DNA of 30,705 bases from Alphaproteobacteria bacterium UBA6038. Lineage in GTDB: Bacteria; Pseudomonadota; Alphaproteobacteria; Micropepsales; Micropepsaceae. Every line of letters begins with the position of its first letter. Position 1 is the stretch's first letter. Positions 1 to 8,600 of the stretch are shown here, in pieces. The notes below the pieces were generated by a model. That model did no database searches, was not told the DNA's origin, and saw nothing but the letters and a program-made list of their open reading frames with translations. The position numbers and the translations under genes were made by a program. The stretch is from positions 1 to 30,705 of the forward strand of contig DIZC01000015.1 of the NCBI GenBank assembly GCA_002429315.1, read 5' to 3'.

Positions 1-209
1 TGCACGATGTTGTTCTCGAGGATTGACGAATCGCGGAACGCCGACAGCACCGCCATGGAAATCACGGCGGCCGGAATGGAGGTGGCGAAGGTCAGCCCGA
101 CCTTCAGGCCGAGGTAAACATTCGCCGCGGTAAACACGAGGGTGATGCCGATGCCGAGCAGCAGCCCGCGTATCGTGATTTCCTTGACTGTTTGACCCGC
201 TGCCGACAT
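1..209 (-). CDS. OPT-family oligopeptide transporter, N-terminal part
   Basis: The frame opens at an ATG at 209 with GGAGGGG just upstream and runs off the left edge, so only about 69 residues are visible. They read as an amphipathic start followed by a long hydrophobic stretch (roughly residues 13-55) containing ANVYLGLKVGLTFATSIPAA. This is typical of the first two membrane segments of bacterial OPT/YSL-family transporters, which are proton-coupled inner-membrane importers of oligopeptides or metal chelates. The substrate cannot be told from this fragment. The upstream holdfast operon is on the same strand but is separated by a strong terminator, so this gene probably has its own promoter in the roughly 45 bases between. 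Confidence 0.8.
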   Translation of the reverse strand, partial: MSAAGQTVKEITIRGLLLGIGITLVFTAANVYLGLKVGLTFATSIPAAVISMAVLSAFRDSSILENNIV

Positions 210-254
210 GCGCCCCTCCGCCAAAAGCGGCGCACCATGCCGCGGGCCGTTGCA

Positions 255-286
255 CAAAAAAAGAGGGAGGGCTTTCGCCCTCCCTC
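255..286 (-). terminator. Rho-independent terminator of the holdfast-anchor operon
   Basis: GAGGGAGGGC at 263-272 pairs perfectly with GCCCTCCCTC at 277-286 around a 4-base loop. On the minus strand the 10-bp stem is followed by a run of seven or more T (255-262). It lies about 40 bases after the stop codon of the last gene of the operon (329) and before the OPT gene. Confidence 0.9.
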
Positions 287-328
287 CATCGGCATCTCCC
301 TTTGTGCCCCGGGAGATGCCGGCGCGGA

Positions 329-991
329 TCAATGTCCGGTGTTGTAGTGAATGATCTGCGCCGAGTTGCCGATCGCCGCGCCGCTGACGTTCACGCTGCC
401 TTTAACGTCCCAGACGCTGGCGTTGAGCGTGGACGCCAGGTTGGAGTCGTTGAGCTGATAGTTCTGGATCGGCGCATTGGGCGCGTTGGTGTCTTCCTCG
501 AAACTGTTGCCGATGGCGCTCGAGGCGATCGAAACGTTGCCGCCGACATCCTGTACTGTGGCGTTCAGCGCCGCCGACGGATCGGAGGCGTGGCACTCCT
601 GCGCGCTATACACCGATACGGTGCTGGGGTCGGTCGAGATGCTGGCCGAGTTGCAGAACGCCTGCGCCGAGAAGTCGACGTCGCCCCCGATGGCGCGCGC
701 GTTGCCGTTGAAGTCGGCGGCGATGGAGCCGCTCTCGGTGTACTGATTGTTGGTGACGGTGGTGTCGTTCATCGTCGTCACGTCCAGCGAATTTCCGCCG
801 GCCACGGACTGCCCGCTCACGTCGCCCCACACGTTTCCGACGTCGACGTTAACGTGCGAGATCGAATTCGAAAAGTTGACCTGGCCGTTGACGATATTGC
901 TTTCGTCAGTCGAGCCGTCGGCGCAGGCGAGGCTCAGCGGCAGGATCGCTAGAGCTGTAGAAGCGATAAGGATCTGGCTGAGACGCGTCAT
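329..991 (-). CDS. Secreted repeat protein, HfaD-like holdfast anchor candidate
   Basis: This 220-residue product has a clear signal peptide (MTRLSQILIASTALAILPLS, cleavage near residue 24). The mature part is rich in N, S, D, V and G. It contains about four imperfect curlin-like units of the form G-x-V-x-x-S-x-x-A-x-GNS (for example GGNVSIASSAIGNS and GSVNVSGAAIGNS), which suggests a stacked beta structure. Two cysteines (FCNS and QECHA) could form a disulfide. AGGAGA precedes the ATG. It is the third gene after hfaA-like and hfaB-like genes, the position of hfaD in Caulobacter. At 220 residues it seems short for HfaD, so the name is inferred from context and repeat style. Expected role: outer-membrane or surface anchor for the holdfast polysaccharide. 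It overlaps the end of the hfaB frame by 86 bases. Confidence 0.65.
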   Translation of the reverse strand: MTRLSQILIASTALAILPLSLACADGSTDESNIVNGQVNFSNSISHVNVDVGNVWGDVSGQSVAGGNSLDVTTMNDTTVTNNQYTESGSIAADFNGNARAIGGDVDFSAQAFCNSASISTDPSTVSVYSAQECHASDPSAALNATVQDVGGNVSIASSAIGNSFEEDTNAPNAPIQNYQLNDSNLASTLNASVWDVKGSVNVSGAAIGNSAQIIHYNTGH

Positions 992-1946
992 AGCGTTTCT
1001 CCTGTGGGACGGTTGCGGGTGAAGTGGTCAGGTGGGGTCGTGAATTGGGCGGCGAGTCGCCGGGGCCGGCCAGCGGATCTGCCGGGGTGCCGAGGGCTGC
1101 CGCGCAGGAGCCTGCCGGCACCTGATAGAGGCGCGACACCATCTCCAGAACGGCGCGTTCGACGACTGAGCGGACGGCGAGTTGAACCGGCTCCAGCGCG
1201 CTGTCGCCGATGCTGGCATCGAGGAAGCTGTGGCCGAGAAAGTCGAAGACGCCGGCCTGCATCTGGCGGCCGACGATCTGCTTTTGGTACGAGATGACGT
1301 CAACCACTTCGAGCGTGCTGGTGTTCACCAGCCGCAGGTCGAGTCCGATGTTCATGACATATGAGCTGATGCCGCCGGTGCCTTTGACGCCGTCGGTCGA
1401 GGTCTGGCCGCCATCGGCGGTGGCGCCCTCGGAGCGGATGTTGAAGTTCAACTCCGTGATGCCGCCGACGAGGTAATAGTCCGATCCCGGAATGGAACCG
1501 GCGAAGATCTTGCGGTAGTCGCCTGGCGTGCCGGGAGCCGCGGCCTCGTCACCGATCAGCTTGTTGTTGGCGTATTTCAGCTCGAGCTCGGCGACCGAGG
1601 TATCGAACCGCTCGACCAGGGGAACGCCTGCTTTGGCCAGTGCCGACATGGCCATCAGGGCGCCGCCCTGGGTGATCTTGCGGCCGCTGTTGTCGGATTC
1701 GAATTTGCCGGTGTAGTCGGCGATCTGCCCCACCGCGATGCGGAGCGGCCGCCGCGCGGTGTAGCTGAGCATGCACCGCAGGGCTTCCGAATAGGGCGTC
1801 TCGTTTGCGATCACCGGGGCGCCGCCGATGGGGGTGGTGTAGCGTCCGGTCTCGTCCGGATCGGTACTCATGCAGCCGGACAGCGCGACCATGGCGATCA
1901 CGAAAGCCAGCGGCTTGCCGAAATGATGGCGTCCGCGCAGGGTCAT
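906..1946 (-). CDS. hfaB: CsgG-family outer-membrane lipoprotein, holdfast anchor HfaB
   Basis: A 346-residue lipoprotein. The lipobox LSGC ends at Cys25 after a hydrophobic signal. The body reads as a CsgG-type domain: RPLRIAVGQIADYTGKFES, then a long conserved block with SDYYLVGGITELNFNIRSEG and a late segment on amphiphilic strands. CsgG forms the curli secretion pore; HfaB is its holdfast homologue and exports or assembles HfaA and HfaD. I chose the ATG at 1946 because GGGAG lies about 8 bases before it. The ATG at 1967 has no ribosome site and nearly abuts the hfaA stop. The last 28 codons, a low-complexity proline/serine/arginine tail, overlap the following gene. hfaA ends 26 bases upstream, so the three genes form one operon. 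Confidence 0.85.
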   Translation of the reverse strand: MTLRGRHHFGKPLAFVIAMVALSGCMSTDPDETGRYTTPIGGAPVIANETPYSEALRCMLSYTARRPLRIAVGQIADYTGKFESDNSGRKITQGGALMAMSALAKAGVPLVERFDTSVAELELKYANNKLIGDEAAAPGTPGDYRKIFAGSIPGSDYYLVGGITELNFNIRSEGATADGGQTSTDGVKGTGGISSYVMNIGLDLRLVNTSTLEVVDVISYQKQIVGRQMQAGVFDFLGHSFLDASIGDSALEPVQLAVRSVVERAVLEMVSRLYQVPAGSCAAALGTPADPLAGPGDSPPNSRPHLTTSPATVPQEKRYDASQPDPYRFYSSSDPAAEPRLRRRLD

Positions 1947-1972
1947 GGGAGGGGCTCCCTTCCTCATTGAAT

Positions 1973-2416
1973 TCAGTTGCCGTTGGTGTTGACGGTGGCG
2001 GTCTGGTCGCCGTTGTTGGTCTGATGGGAATTGACGATCACGGTGTTGCCGGTGCCGACGGTCACCACGTTGAGCGCGTTGCCGACGGCCTGGGCCGACG
2101 TGACGGTGCCCGCATTGCCGAATCCCACGCCGCCGCTGGTCAGCGTGCTGCCCGAATTGAAGGCGCCGAGAGAACTCATCTGCTGGACGCTCGCCTGGCC
2201 CATGTTCGAGCTGGTGAAGACGCCGTTGACGACGCTGAGGTTGCCGTTGGCGTCGCGCAAAGAGGGGTCGATGGGCTGGTTCTGTTGTCCCGGGCTCATC
2301 CCGTAGGGCGTGTTGTAACTGCCGCCGTCGCTGTAATCGCCCGCGAGCGCTGCGCCCACGGCGCCCATTCCGAACGCGCACAGTGCCGCGAGCGAAAGCT
2401 TTCCATATTTCGGCAT
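1973..2416 (-). CDS. hfaA: Curlin-like holdfast anchor protein HfaA
   Basis: A 147-residue secreted protein starting at the ATG at 2416 (CAGGG upstream), with a signal peptide ending ALA before GDYSDGG near residue 25. The mature part has SLRDANGNLSVVNGVF and ends in a glycine/asparagine/threonine-rich beta segment with GNTVIVNSHQTNNGDQTA, the pattern I associate with HfaA. HfaA is a curlin-like protein that polymerises at the cell pole and ties the holdfast to the envelope. A longer frame extends to 2488 but lacks a ribosome site and would put 24 residues ahead of the signal peptide. It is the first gene of the operon, with its promoter in the 128-base gap shared with the divergent gene at 2545. 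Confidence 0.8.
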   Translation of the reverse strand: MPKYGKLSLAALCAFGMGAVGAALAGDYSDGGSYNTPYGMSPGQQNQPIDPSLRDANGNLSVVNGVFTSSNMGQASVQQMSSLGAFNSGSTLTSGGVGFGNAGTVTSAQAVGNALNVVTVGTGNTVIVNSHQTNNGDQTATVNTNGN

Positions 2417-2544
2417 GGCAGAATGCCCTGTGATCCCGACCGACTCGGGAGCAACCCCCATGCCAGCGGGCGCGGTGCCGTTAAGCATCCACGATGTTTC
2501 AAACCGGGACTGGCGGGGTTAGTTTGCAAATTAGGAGATGTTGC

Positions 2545-3150
2545 ATGGCCGCAGTGGAATTCTTCTTCGATTGCTCGTCGCCTTGGACCTATCTCGCCTT
2601 CACGCGCATCCACCCATTGCTGAAACGAGCGGATGCGACGGTTGCATGGCGACCGGTGCTGGTCGGCGGCGTGTTCAACGCCGTCAACCAAGACGTCTAC
2701 GAACGGCGGGCGCGACCAGATCCCCGAAAAGCGTCCTATTATGAGAAGGACTTGCAGGATTGGGCGCAGCTCGCCGGCATTCGGATCGGAAAGCCGCCGG
2801 TCTTCCCCGTGCGCGCCGTCCTGGCCATGCGCTGCGTGATCGCCGCCGAGAAATGCGGAGCGCTTGTCCCATTCGCCGGCGGCGTTTTCGAGGCGTATTG
2901 GGGAGAGCTACAGGACATCAGCCGGCCCGATGTGCTTCGCAAGGTTGCCCTTCAGGTGGGGCTTGAGGCGGACGCTCTCCTGAATGCAGCGGACTCTGCG
3001 GATGTTAAGGATGAACTGCGCCGCAACACCGACGAGCTGATCGGCCGCGGCGGCTTCGGTTCGCCAACCCTGTTCGTAAACCGTAACGATATGTATTTCG
3101 GCAACGATCGCCTGCCTCTCGTCGAGGCGGCGCTCGCGCGCCATTCATGA
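2545..3150 (+). CDS. DsbA-fold oxidoreductase, 2-hydroxychromene-2-carboxylate isomerase type
   Basis: A 201-residue protein of the HCCA isomerase / kappa-class glutathione transferase group. The N terminus has FFFDCSSPWTYLAF (Ser12 or Ser11 would be the glutathione-activating serine). The cis-proline loop reads GFGSPTLFVN and the C terminus has the family's FGNDRLPLVEAAL. Members isomerise hydroxychromene carboxylates in naphthalene breakdown, but most genomic copies have no known substrate, and no aromatic-degradation genes are nearby. The start at 2545 is set by AGGAG 7 bases upstream; a longer frame from 2494 has no ribosome site. Its stop overlaps the rhomboid start (ATGA), indicating translational coupling. 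Confidence 0.85.
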   Translation: MAAVEFFFDCSSPWTYLAFTRIHPLLKRADATVAWRPVLVGGVFNAVNQDVYERRARPDPRKASYYEKDLQDWAQLAGIRIGKPPVFPVRAVLAMRCVIAAEKCGALVPFAGGVFEAYWGELQDISRPDVLRKVALQVGLEADALLNAADSADVKDELRRNTDELIGRGGFGSPTLFVNRNDMYFGNDRLPLVEAALARHS

Positions 3151-3902
3151 GCGGCAGAATCGCGTTGGCTCCTCAACCCGGCACCAAGCAGCCCTTTCTG
3201 CGCATTCCCTACGTGGTGCCGCTGCTGGCCACGGTGCTGATCGCGATCGAGGCGGCGCGCGAGTACCTGTTCGCCGACAGATCGCCGGAGCTGTTCTCCC
3301 GGTTCGGCGTGGTGCCGGCGCGGTACTCCGATTCGTTTCTCGCCGCACATCATTTCAGCGGGGGCAATTTTTTCGATCGGGCAATTCCGTTCGTCAGCTA
3401 TCTTTTTCTGCATGCCGATTGGACGCACGTTCTGCTGAACAGCGCCCTACTACTCCCGTTCGGCGCCGTTGTGGCGCGCCGCTACGGCAATCTGCTGTTC
3501 ATACTGTTCTTCCTGGTCTGCGGCATTGCCGGCGCAATCACCCATGTGGCCTTCAATTGGGAATCCATGGCGCCGGTCATCGGAGCCTCTGCAGCCGTGT
3601 CGGGGCTGATGGCGGGCGCGTTCCGGATCGCGGGCGCCCGGGCCGACGGACCCCTCACCCCGATGCTCTCTTCCCGGATTATCGTGTGGTCGGCCTTGTG
3701 GACGGTTGCGAACGTCGTCGCCGGCATGATGGGACTGGGTGCAGGTTCCGGCATCCGGCTGGTCGCCTGGCAGGCCCATCTCGGAGGCTATTATGCCGGC
3801 CTTCTGCTGTCGGGGCCGTTCGACTGGATCCGTCACCGCTGGATGGGCGAGCGAGCTGCCCCACGCTTGAACCCGGCCGCGCGCACCATAGATAACGGGT
3901 AG
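3147..3902 (+). CDS. Rhomboid-family intramembrane serine protease
   Basis: A 251-residue polytopic membrane protein with about six hydrophobic segments. Rhomboid landmarks are visible: His94 and Asn98 in WTHVLLNSA (oxyanion site), Ser148 in IGASAAVSG, and His211 in AWQAHLGGYYAG. These are the catalytic Ser-His dyad and the glycine helix-packing motif. The residue after the catalytic serine is Ala rather than the usual Gly of GxSG, a conservative change that probably keeps activity. It would cleave transmembrane segments within the inner membrane; the substrate is unknown. Its ATG overlaps the stop of the preceding gene, and the DUF4389 gene starts 16 bases after its stop. Confidence 0.88.
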   Translation: MSGRIALAPQPGTKQPFLRIPYVVPLLATVLIAIEAAREYLFADRSPELFSRFGVVPARYSDSFLAAHHFSGGNFFDRAIPFVSYLFLHADWTHVLLNSALLLPFGAVVARRYGNLLFILFFLVCGIAGAITHVAFNWESMAPVIGASAAVSGLMAGAFRIAGARADGPLTPMLSSRIIVWSALWTVANVVAGMMGLGAGSGIRLVAWQAHLGGYYAGLLLSGPFDWIRHRWMGERAAPRLNPAARTIDNG

Positions 3903-3918
3903 CCAAACGGAGGGCGCC

Positions 3919-4233
3919 ATGACGGACAACCATCCTGCGAACGGTGGGGCACAGGCCATACCGCCCACAGAGGCCCATCCTCCATTCCCGGCCGTGCGGC
4001 TTCTCTACGCTTTCGGGTTCGCCGTGGTCGCCTGGTTCGTTTTCTGGATCACCTTGCTGCTGGCGCTGGTGCAATTCATCATGGTCGCGATCGGCGGCCG
4101 GGTGAACGAGGAACTCCGCCACTTCTCGGTCAATCTGGTGCAGTATCTCTGGGAACTGCTCGCCTTCATTACCTTCGTGCGCGATGACCAGCCGTTTCCG
4201 ATCGGACCTTTCCCCGCACGTCCCACTTCCTAG
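3919..4233 (+). CDS. DUF4389-family membrane protein
   Basis: A 104-residue protein with a proline-rich cytoplasmic N terminus and one or two membrane segments (about residues 27-58, YAFGFAVVAWFVFWITLLLA onward). A conserved tail follows with NEELRHFSVNLVQYLWELLAFITF and DDQPFP, which matches the DUF4389 family. Its function is unknown. GGAGGG sits about 7 bases before the ATG. The last 50 bases overlap the next gene in another frame, so the two are probably co-translated. Confidence 0.8.
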   Translation: MTDNHPANGGAQAIPPTEAHPPFPAVRLLYAFGFAVVAWFVFWITLLLALVQFIMVAIGGRVNEELRHFSVNLVQYLWELLAFITFVRDDQPFPIGPFPARPTS

Positions 4234-5389
4234 GGAGGGGCACGCGGCGCTGGCCGAATTCGCGCTCGCGCCCGGGTTCATCCATCTGAACCACGGCTCT
4301 TACGGGGCTGTGCCGCGGCGCGTTCTGGCCGAGCAGGAACGCCAGCGCATCGCAATCGAGCGCGACCCGACGAGCTTCTTTCAGTTTGTGTACCCCGCCG
4401 AAATTCGGCGCGCGGCGGACGTCGCTGCGGACGCGTTCGGCGGCGCCGGTGCCGATTGGGTTTTCTGCGAGAACGCCACTGCGGCCATCAACGCGGTTCT
4501 GGCGGCATTCCCCCTTGAGGCGGGCGACGAGATCGTCACCACCTCGCATGGTTACGGCGCCGTGATCAAAGCCATGCAGCTTTGGGCGAGCCGCAAGCAG
4601 GCGATCCTGAAGATCGCCGATATTCCGCCTGCGCCCGAGAGCGACTCCCAGATCCTCGAGTGCGTCGCGCGGGCGTTCACCGCGCGGACCCGGCTGCTCG
4701 TGATCGATCACATCACCTCGCCGACAGCCATTGTGCTTCCCGTCCATGAGATCGTGCGGGCGGCGCACGCGGCCGGCGTGGCGGTCCTGGTGGACGGGGC
4801 GCATGCGCCCGGCCAGATCGAGCTCGATGCCCCCAGCATCGGAGCGGATTGGTACACCGGCAACGCGCACAAATGGTTCTTTGCCCCGCGAGGCTGCGGG
4901 GTTCTATGGACCGCGCCTGAATGGCAGGACCTGACTCGTCCGGCAGTGCTGTCGCATGGTACCGACCGCGGCTACACCGACGCGTTCGACTGGATCGGCA
5001 CCAGGGACGCAAGCCCGTGGCTTTGTCTGGCGGCGGCGGCGGAAGCGTTCCGCGCCTTCGGCGGCCAATCTCTGATGCGGCGCAATTCTGAATTGGCAGC
5101 CGAAGCATCGCAGATTCTAACCGATGCGCTGGGCGGCACGATCGCTGCTCCCGTTTCGAACCGCCCGGCCATGGTGTCTGTTTCGCTGCTGGGCGTATTG
5201 GGGACCGGCGAGCAGGCGCTCCGACTCCGGCAAGACTTGCGGGCGGCCGGGGTAATTGCCCCGGTGAGTGCCTTCGGCGGCCAGCTTTGGCTCCGCGTTT
5301 CGGCGCAGATTTACAACCAGAAGTCGGATTACGAGCGTTGCGCGGAGGCGGTTTTGCGGTGCGCTTCGATGGCCGGCCGCAAGCAATAG
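4184..5389 (+). CDS. Class V aminotransferase-fold PLP enzyme, isopenicillin-N-epimerase-like
   Basis: A 401-residue fold-type I PLP enzyme. The N terminus has FIHLNHGSYGAVP, the hallmark of the isopenicillin N epimerase / cysteine desulfurase-like branch. PLP residues are visible: Asp204 and His207 in VLVDGAHAPG, and the Schiff-base lysine Lys230 in TGNAHKWFFAPRG. Members epimerise, desulfurate or eliminate from amino acids; the sequence does not fix the reaction, and no beta-lactam genes are present. The ATG at 4184 lies 50 bases inside the DUF4389 gene and has no clear ribosome site. AGGGAGG at 4232-4238 is followed by no normal start codon in frame, so the exact start is uncertain. Downstream lies a 237-base gap. 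Confidence 0.82.
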   Translation: MTSRFRSDLSPHVPLPREGHAALAEFALAPGFIHLNHGSYGAVPRRVLAEQERQRIAIERDPTSFFQFVYPAEIRRAADVAADAFGGAGADWVFCENATAAINAVLAAFPLEAGDEIVTTSHGYGAVIKAMQLWASRKQAILKIADIPPAPESDSQILECVARAFTARTRLLVIDHITSPTAIVLPVHEIVRAAHAAGVAVLVDGAHAPGQIELDAPSIGADWYTGNAHKWFFAPRGCGVLWTAPEWQDLTRPAVLSHGTDRGYTDAFDWIGTRDASPWLCLAAAAEAFRAFGGQSLMRRNSELAAEASQILTDALGGTIAAPVSNRPAMVSVSLLGVLGTGEQALRLRQDLRAAGVIAPVSAFGGQLWLRVSAQIYNQKSDYERCAEAVLRCASMAGRKQ

Positions 5390-5585
5390 CCTGTGGGGGG
5401 CGCCCCGGTGGGACCTCCCGGGAACGCGTGGTGTGGCATTCGGGCGACAAGCCCCCAGCAAATCCACGCCGGGAATCCCTTAAGCACCTTATCGGCTTGC
5501 TGGTCCGACCCCCTTACGCCAAGTTTATGACGAAAGAAATCGACGCATGCCGTCGCCCCGGTGTCGAGGCGGCCATGCGACATCA

Positions 5586-5611
5586 GCGGTCCCACCGCGG
5601 GGCGGGACCGC
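5586..5611 (+). promoter_or_regulatory. Leader hairpin before the TonB-receptor ribosome site
   Basis: GCGGTCCC (5586-5593) and GGGACCGC (5604-5611) form a perfect 8-bp GC-rich stem around a 10-base loop. The stem ends 3 bases before the ribosome site GGGGAG (5615-5620) of the receptor gene. No T-run follows, so it is not a terminator. It could influence translation or RNA stability. The rest of 5390-5585 shows nothing I can name. Confidence 0.4.
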
Positions 5612-5626
5612 AACGGGGAGTCCAAA

Positions 5627-8600
5627 ATGTCTGCACAGCGTCGGGCCGGACGGGCCTTTGCGATTACGGGCGCGTTGATGCTTTCGAGCGCACTTGCCGC
5701 GCCAGCCTTCGCTCAGATCGAAGAGGTCGTTGTGACCGCCCAGAAGCGGGCGGAAGACATCCAGACGGTGCCGATTTCGATTACGGCCTTCACGTCGCAG
5801 GATCTCCAGGCGCACCAGATCACCGAGTTCAAAGACCTGGTCTTCAATACCCCGAACGTCAGCTATACCAAGGGCAACTTCGCCGGTTCGGACTTCCAGA
5901 TCCGCGGCATCGGCGTTACCGCGATCGGCTACGACGCCGAGTCCGGCGTTGCGGTCCACGTCGACGACGTGTTCCTGCCGTACCCGCCGCTGGCCGAAGC
6001 CACCTTCTACGATCTGGACCGCGTGGAAGTGCTGCGCGGACCGCAGAGCACCTTGTACGGCCGCGGCGCCACCGGCGGCACCGTGAACATCATCACCGCC
6101 AAGCCGGTGCTCGATGCGTTCCATACAGATCTTGAGGGCACCCTCGGCAACTACAGTCTGGAAGAAGTGAAGGGCATGGTGAATGTCCCGATCGTCGATG
6201 GCCAGCTGGGCGTCCGTCTTGCGGGTGACTGGGAGAACCGGGATGGATTCGTCACCAATGTGTTCAATGGCGACAAGATCGATTCCCGCGACCTCTACTC
6301 CTTCCGCGGGACGGTGCGCTGGCAGCCGACGTCCAAAACCACCATCGACGTTGTCGCATCGACGGAGCATGAGGGCGATACGCGCATGCGCGCGCAGAAG
6401 CAGCTCTGCGCGACCGATCCCACCGGTACGCTGGGCTGCCTGCCGTATAAGCTGAACAACGGCCTCATCAACCTGAACTCTACACTCTCGACGATTGCGT
6501 CCAGCATACAGGGTATGGGTTCTGCGGGTCTGGGCGCCTTTGGGCTCTATGACCTGACCCAGCAACCGCAATTACCCGCCTTCTGCCAGCAGCCGGGCAA
6601 TCCGTGTAACCCAAGCGATCCGCGCAAGGTCTTCACGGACTTTACGCCACGCTATCGCGAGAACGACACGTTCTACGCCCTGAACTGGAACCAGGAGCTG
6701 GCCCCTTGGCTCAACTCGACCCTGGTGCTCGGTTACGACCACAACAGCACATGGTCCCAGGAGAGCTACAACAATGTTGCTGGGCTGCCGTTCGATCAAA
6801 AGCTGCTCGGGAACTGGAATATTCCCTTCGACGGGGCGGAAGGAATTTTGCACTCAGTTCTCGCCAGTTTAGCTGGTGAAGGATACGCCAGTCATTTCGC
6901 CCCATTCTTTACCACGGTGCCAGGATCGCTGCCGATGTCCGATGTCACCCATCTGGGCATCACTGGCGGAAGTGTCAGGGCGTATACCGATCACGCGACG
7001 GCGTTCGACCAATCGGACTTCCTCTCGTCGGACTATTCCGCCGAATTGCGCTTCAACAGCAACTTCGATGGACCGGTCAATTTCCTGCTCGCCGGTTATT
7101 ACCTGCATCAGGAAACGACGGGCGATTATTTTGTAAATGCAACCACACTGGACTACCCGGCCATAGTTCTCGGAAGCTTCCTCGGCCTCAGCCCGAATGC
7201 GCTGCCGCTCTGTTTCGGCACTGGCTGCATTCTGGGCCCCTCTTTCTACCACAACGTCGGCGACTTCAATTCGCTGAGCTCCAAGTCGATCTTCGGCGAG
7301 GTCTATTGGCAGGCGATTCCCGACACGCTGAAATTTACTCTGGGATTGCGCTGGACCGACGATCAGAAATTCCAGCGTGGCCGCATCGAATTGTATAGCG
7401 GACTGATTCCGATCGGTACCACCAACGAGAAGCAAGCCATGGTCGCGCTGGTCCAGCAGGGCCAGATCGATTTCGATGCTTCCGCGCCCGGACCCAATGT
7501 GTGGCAGCTCAGCTCGGTCGAGTACAAGAAGATCACGGGCCGGGCGGTTGCCGACTGGACACCAAAGCTGGACTTCACCGATGCCACGCTCGTCTACGCA
7601 TCTTATGCGCGCGGCTACAAGGCAGGCGGCTTCAATCCGGGCGTCGAAGCAGGGCTTGGCGTGCCGCCGGCCTACGACCCCGAGCAGATCGACGCCTATG
7701 AACTCGGAACCAAGAACACGCTGCTCAGCGGCAGCCTTCAGGCGAATGCGGATGTGTGGTACTACAACTACAGCGGCCTGCAGGTGTCGGCGATCGAAAA
7801 CAACACCTCGGTCAATCAGAACATTAATGCCAAGCTGTGGGGCGTGGAGGGCGAGCTCTTCTGGGTGCCCGAGAGCCACTGGCAGTTCAACCTGAACATC
7901 GGCACGACCCATTCCAGCATCGGCAACTCGCGGTTGGTCGACGACCGCAATCCAAGCGCCGGACGCAATGACGTTCTGCTGGTGAAGGATGCGACGCTGG
8001 GCGCCAATGTGGGCCAGAACTGCGTCATCTACTATGACGGCGCGACACCTGGAACGTTGCCGGCCGGCGTGGGCTTCTTTGCTCCCCCGGGAGGCGTGAA
8101 CTCGCTCGCTTCAGCGGGCGTGCCGCATACTTCCTACGGAACCTGCATACCTGGCGACACCGTGGTCGATCCGAAGAACGGAACCACCTTCGAGCAGGTC
8201 TTGAATGCACAGGGATTCTCCACCAACGATCCGACGGGGTCGCAGAACGGAAGTCATTCGGGCGCGTTCGTGAACCTGAGCGGCAACAGGTTGCAGAACA
8301 CACCGTCTCTCACCGTCAGCATCGGCGCCCAGTACACGTTCGACGTGGGCGGCGACTACACGCTGGTGCCGCGCGTCGACTACTACTGGCAGAGCGATAT
8401 GTTCGGGCGCATCTTCAACGACCCATCCGACAAGATCAAAGCCTGGGGCGTCGGCAATGCGCAGATCACGTTGAATGCGCCGGACAGCCGGTGGTACGTG
8501 ACGGGCTGGATCAAGAACTTCCTCGACAAGAACAACTATACGGGCGAGTACCTGACCAGCTCGACGTCCGGTCTTTATACCAACATGTTCCTCGGCGATC

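Noticed and set aside
6869..7912. A 347-codon minus-strand frame, and a second one at 5525-6571
   Set aside because: Both are antisense to the TonB receptor and contain no recognisable motif or ribosome site.
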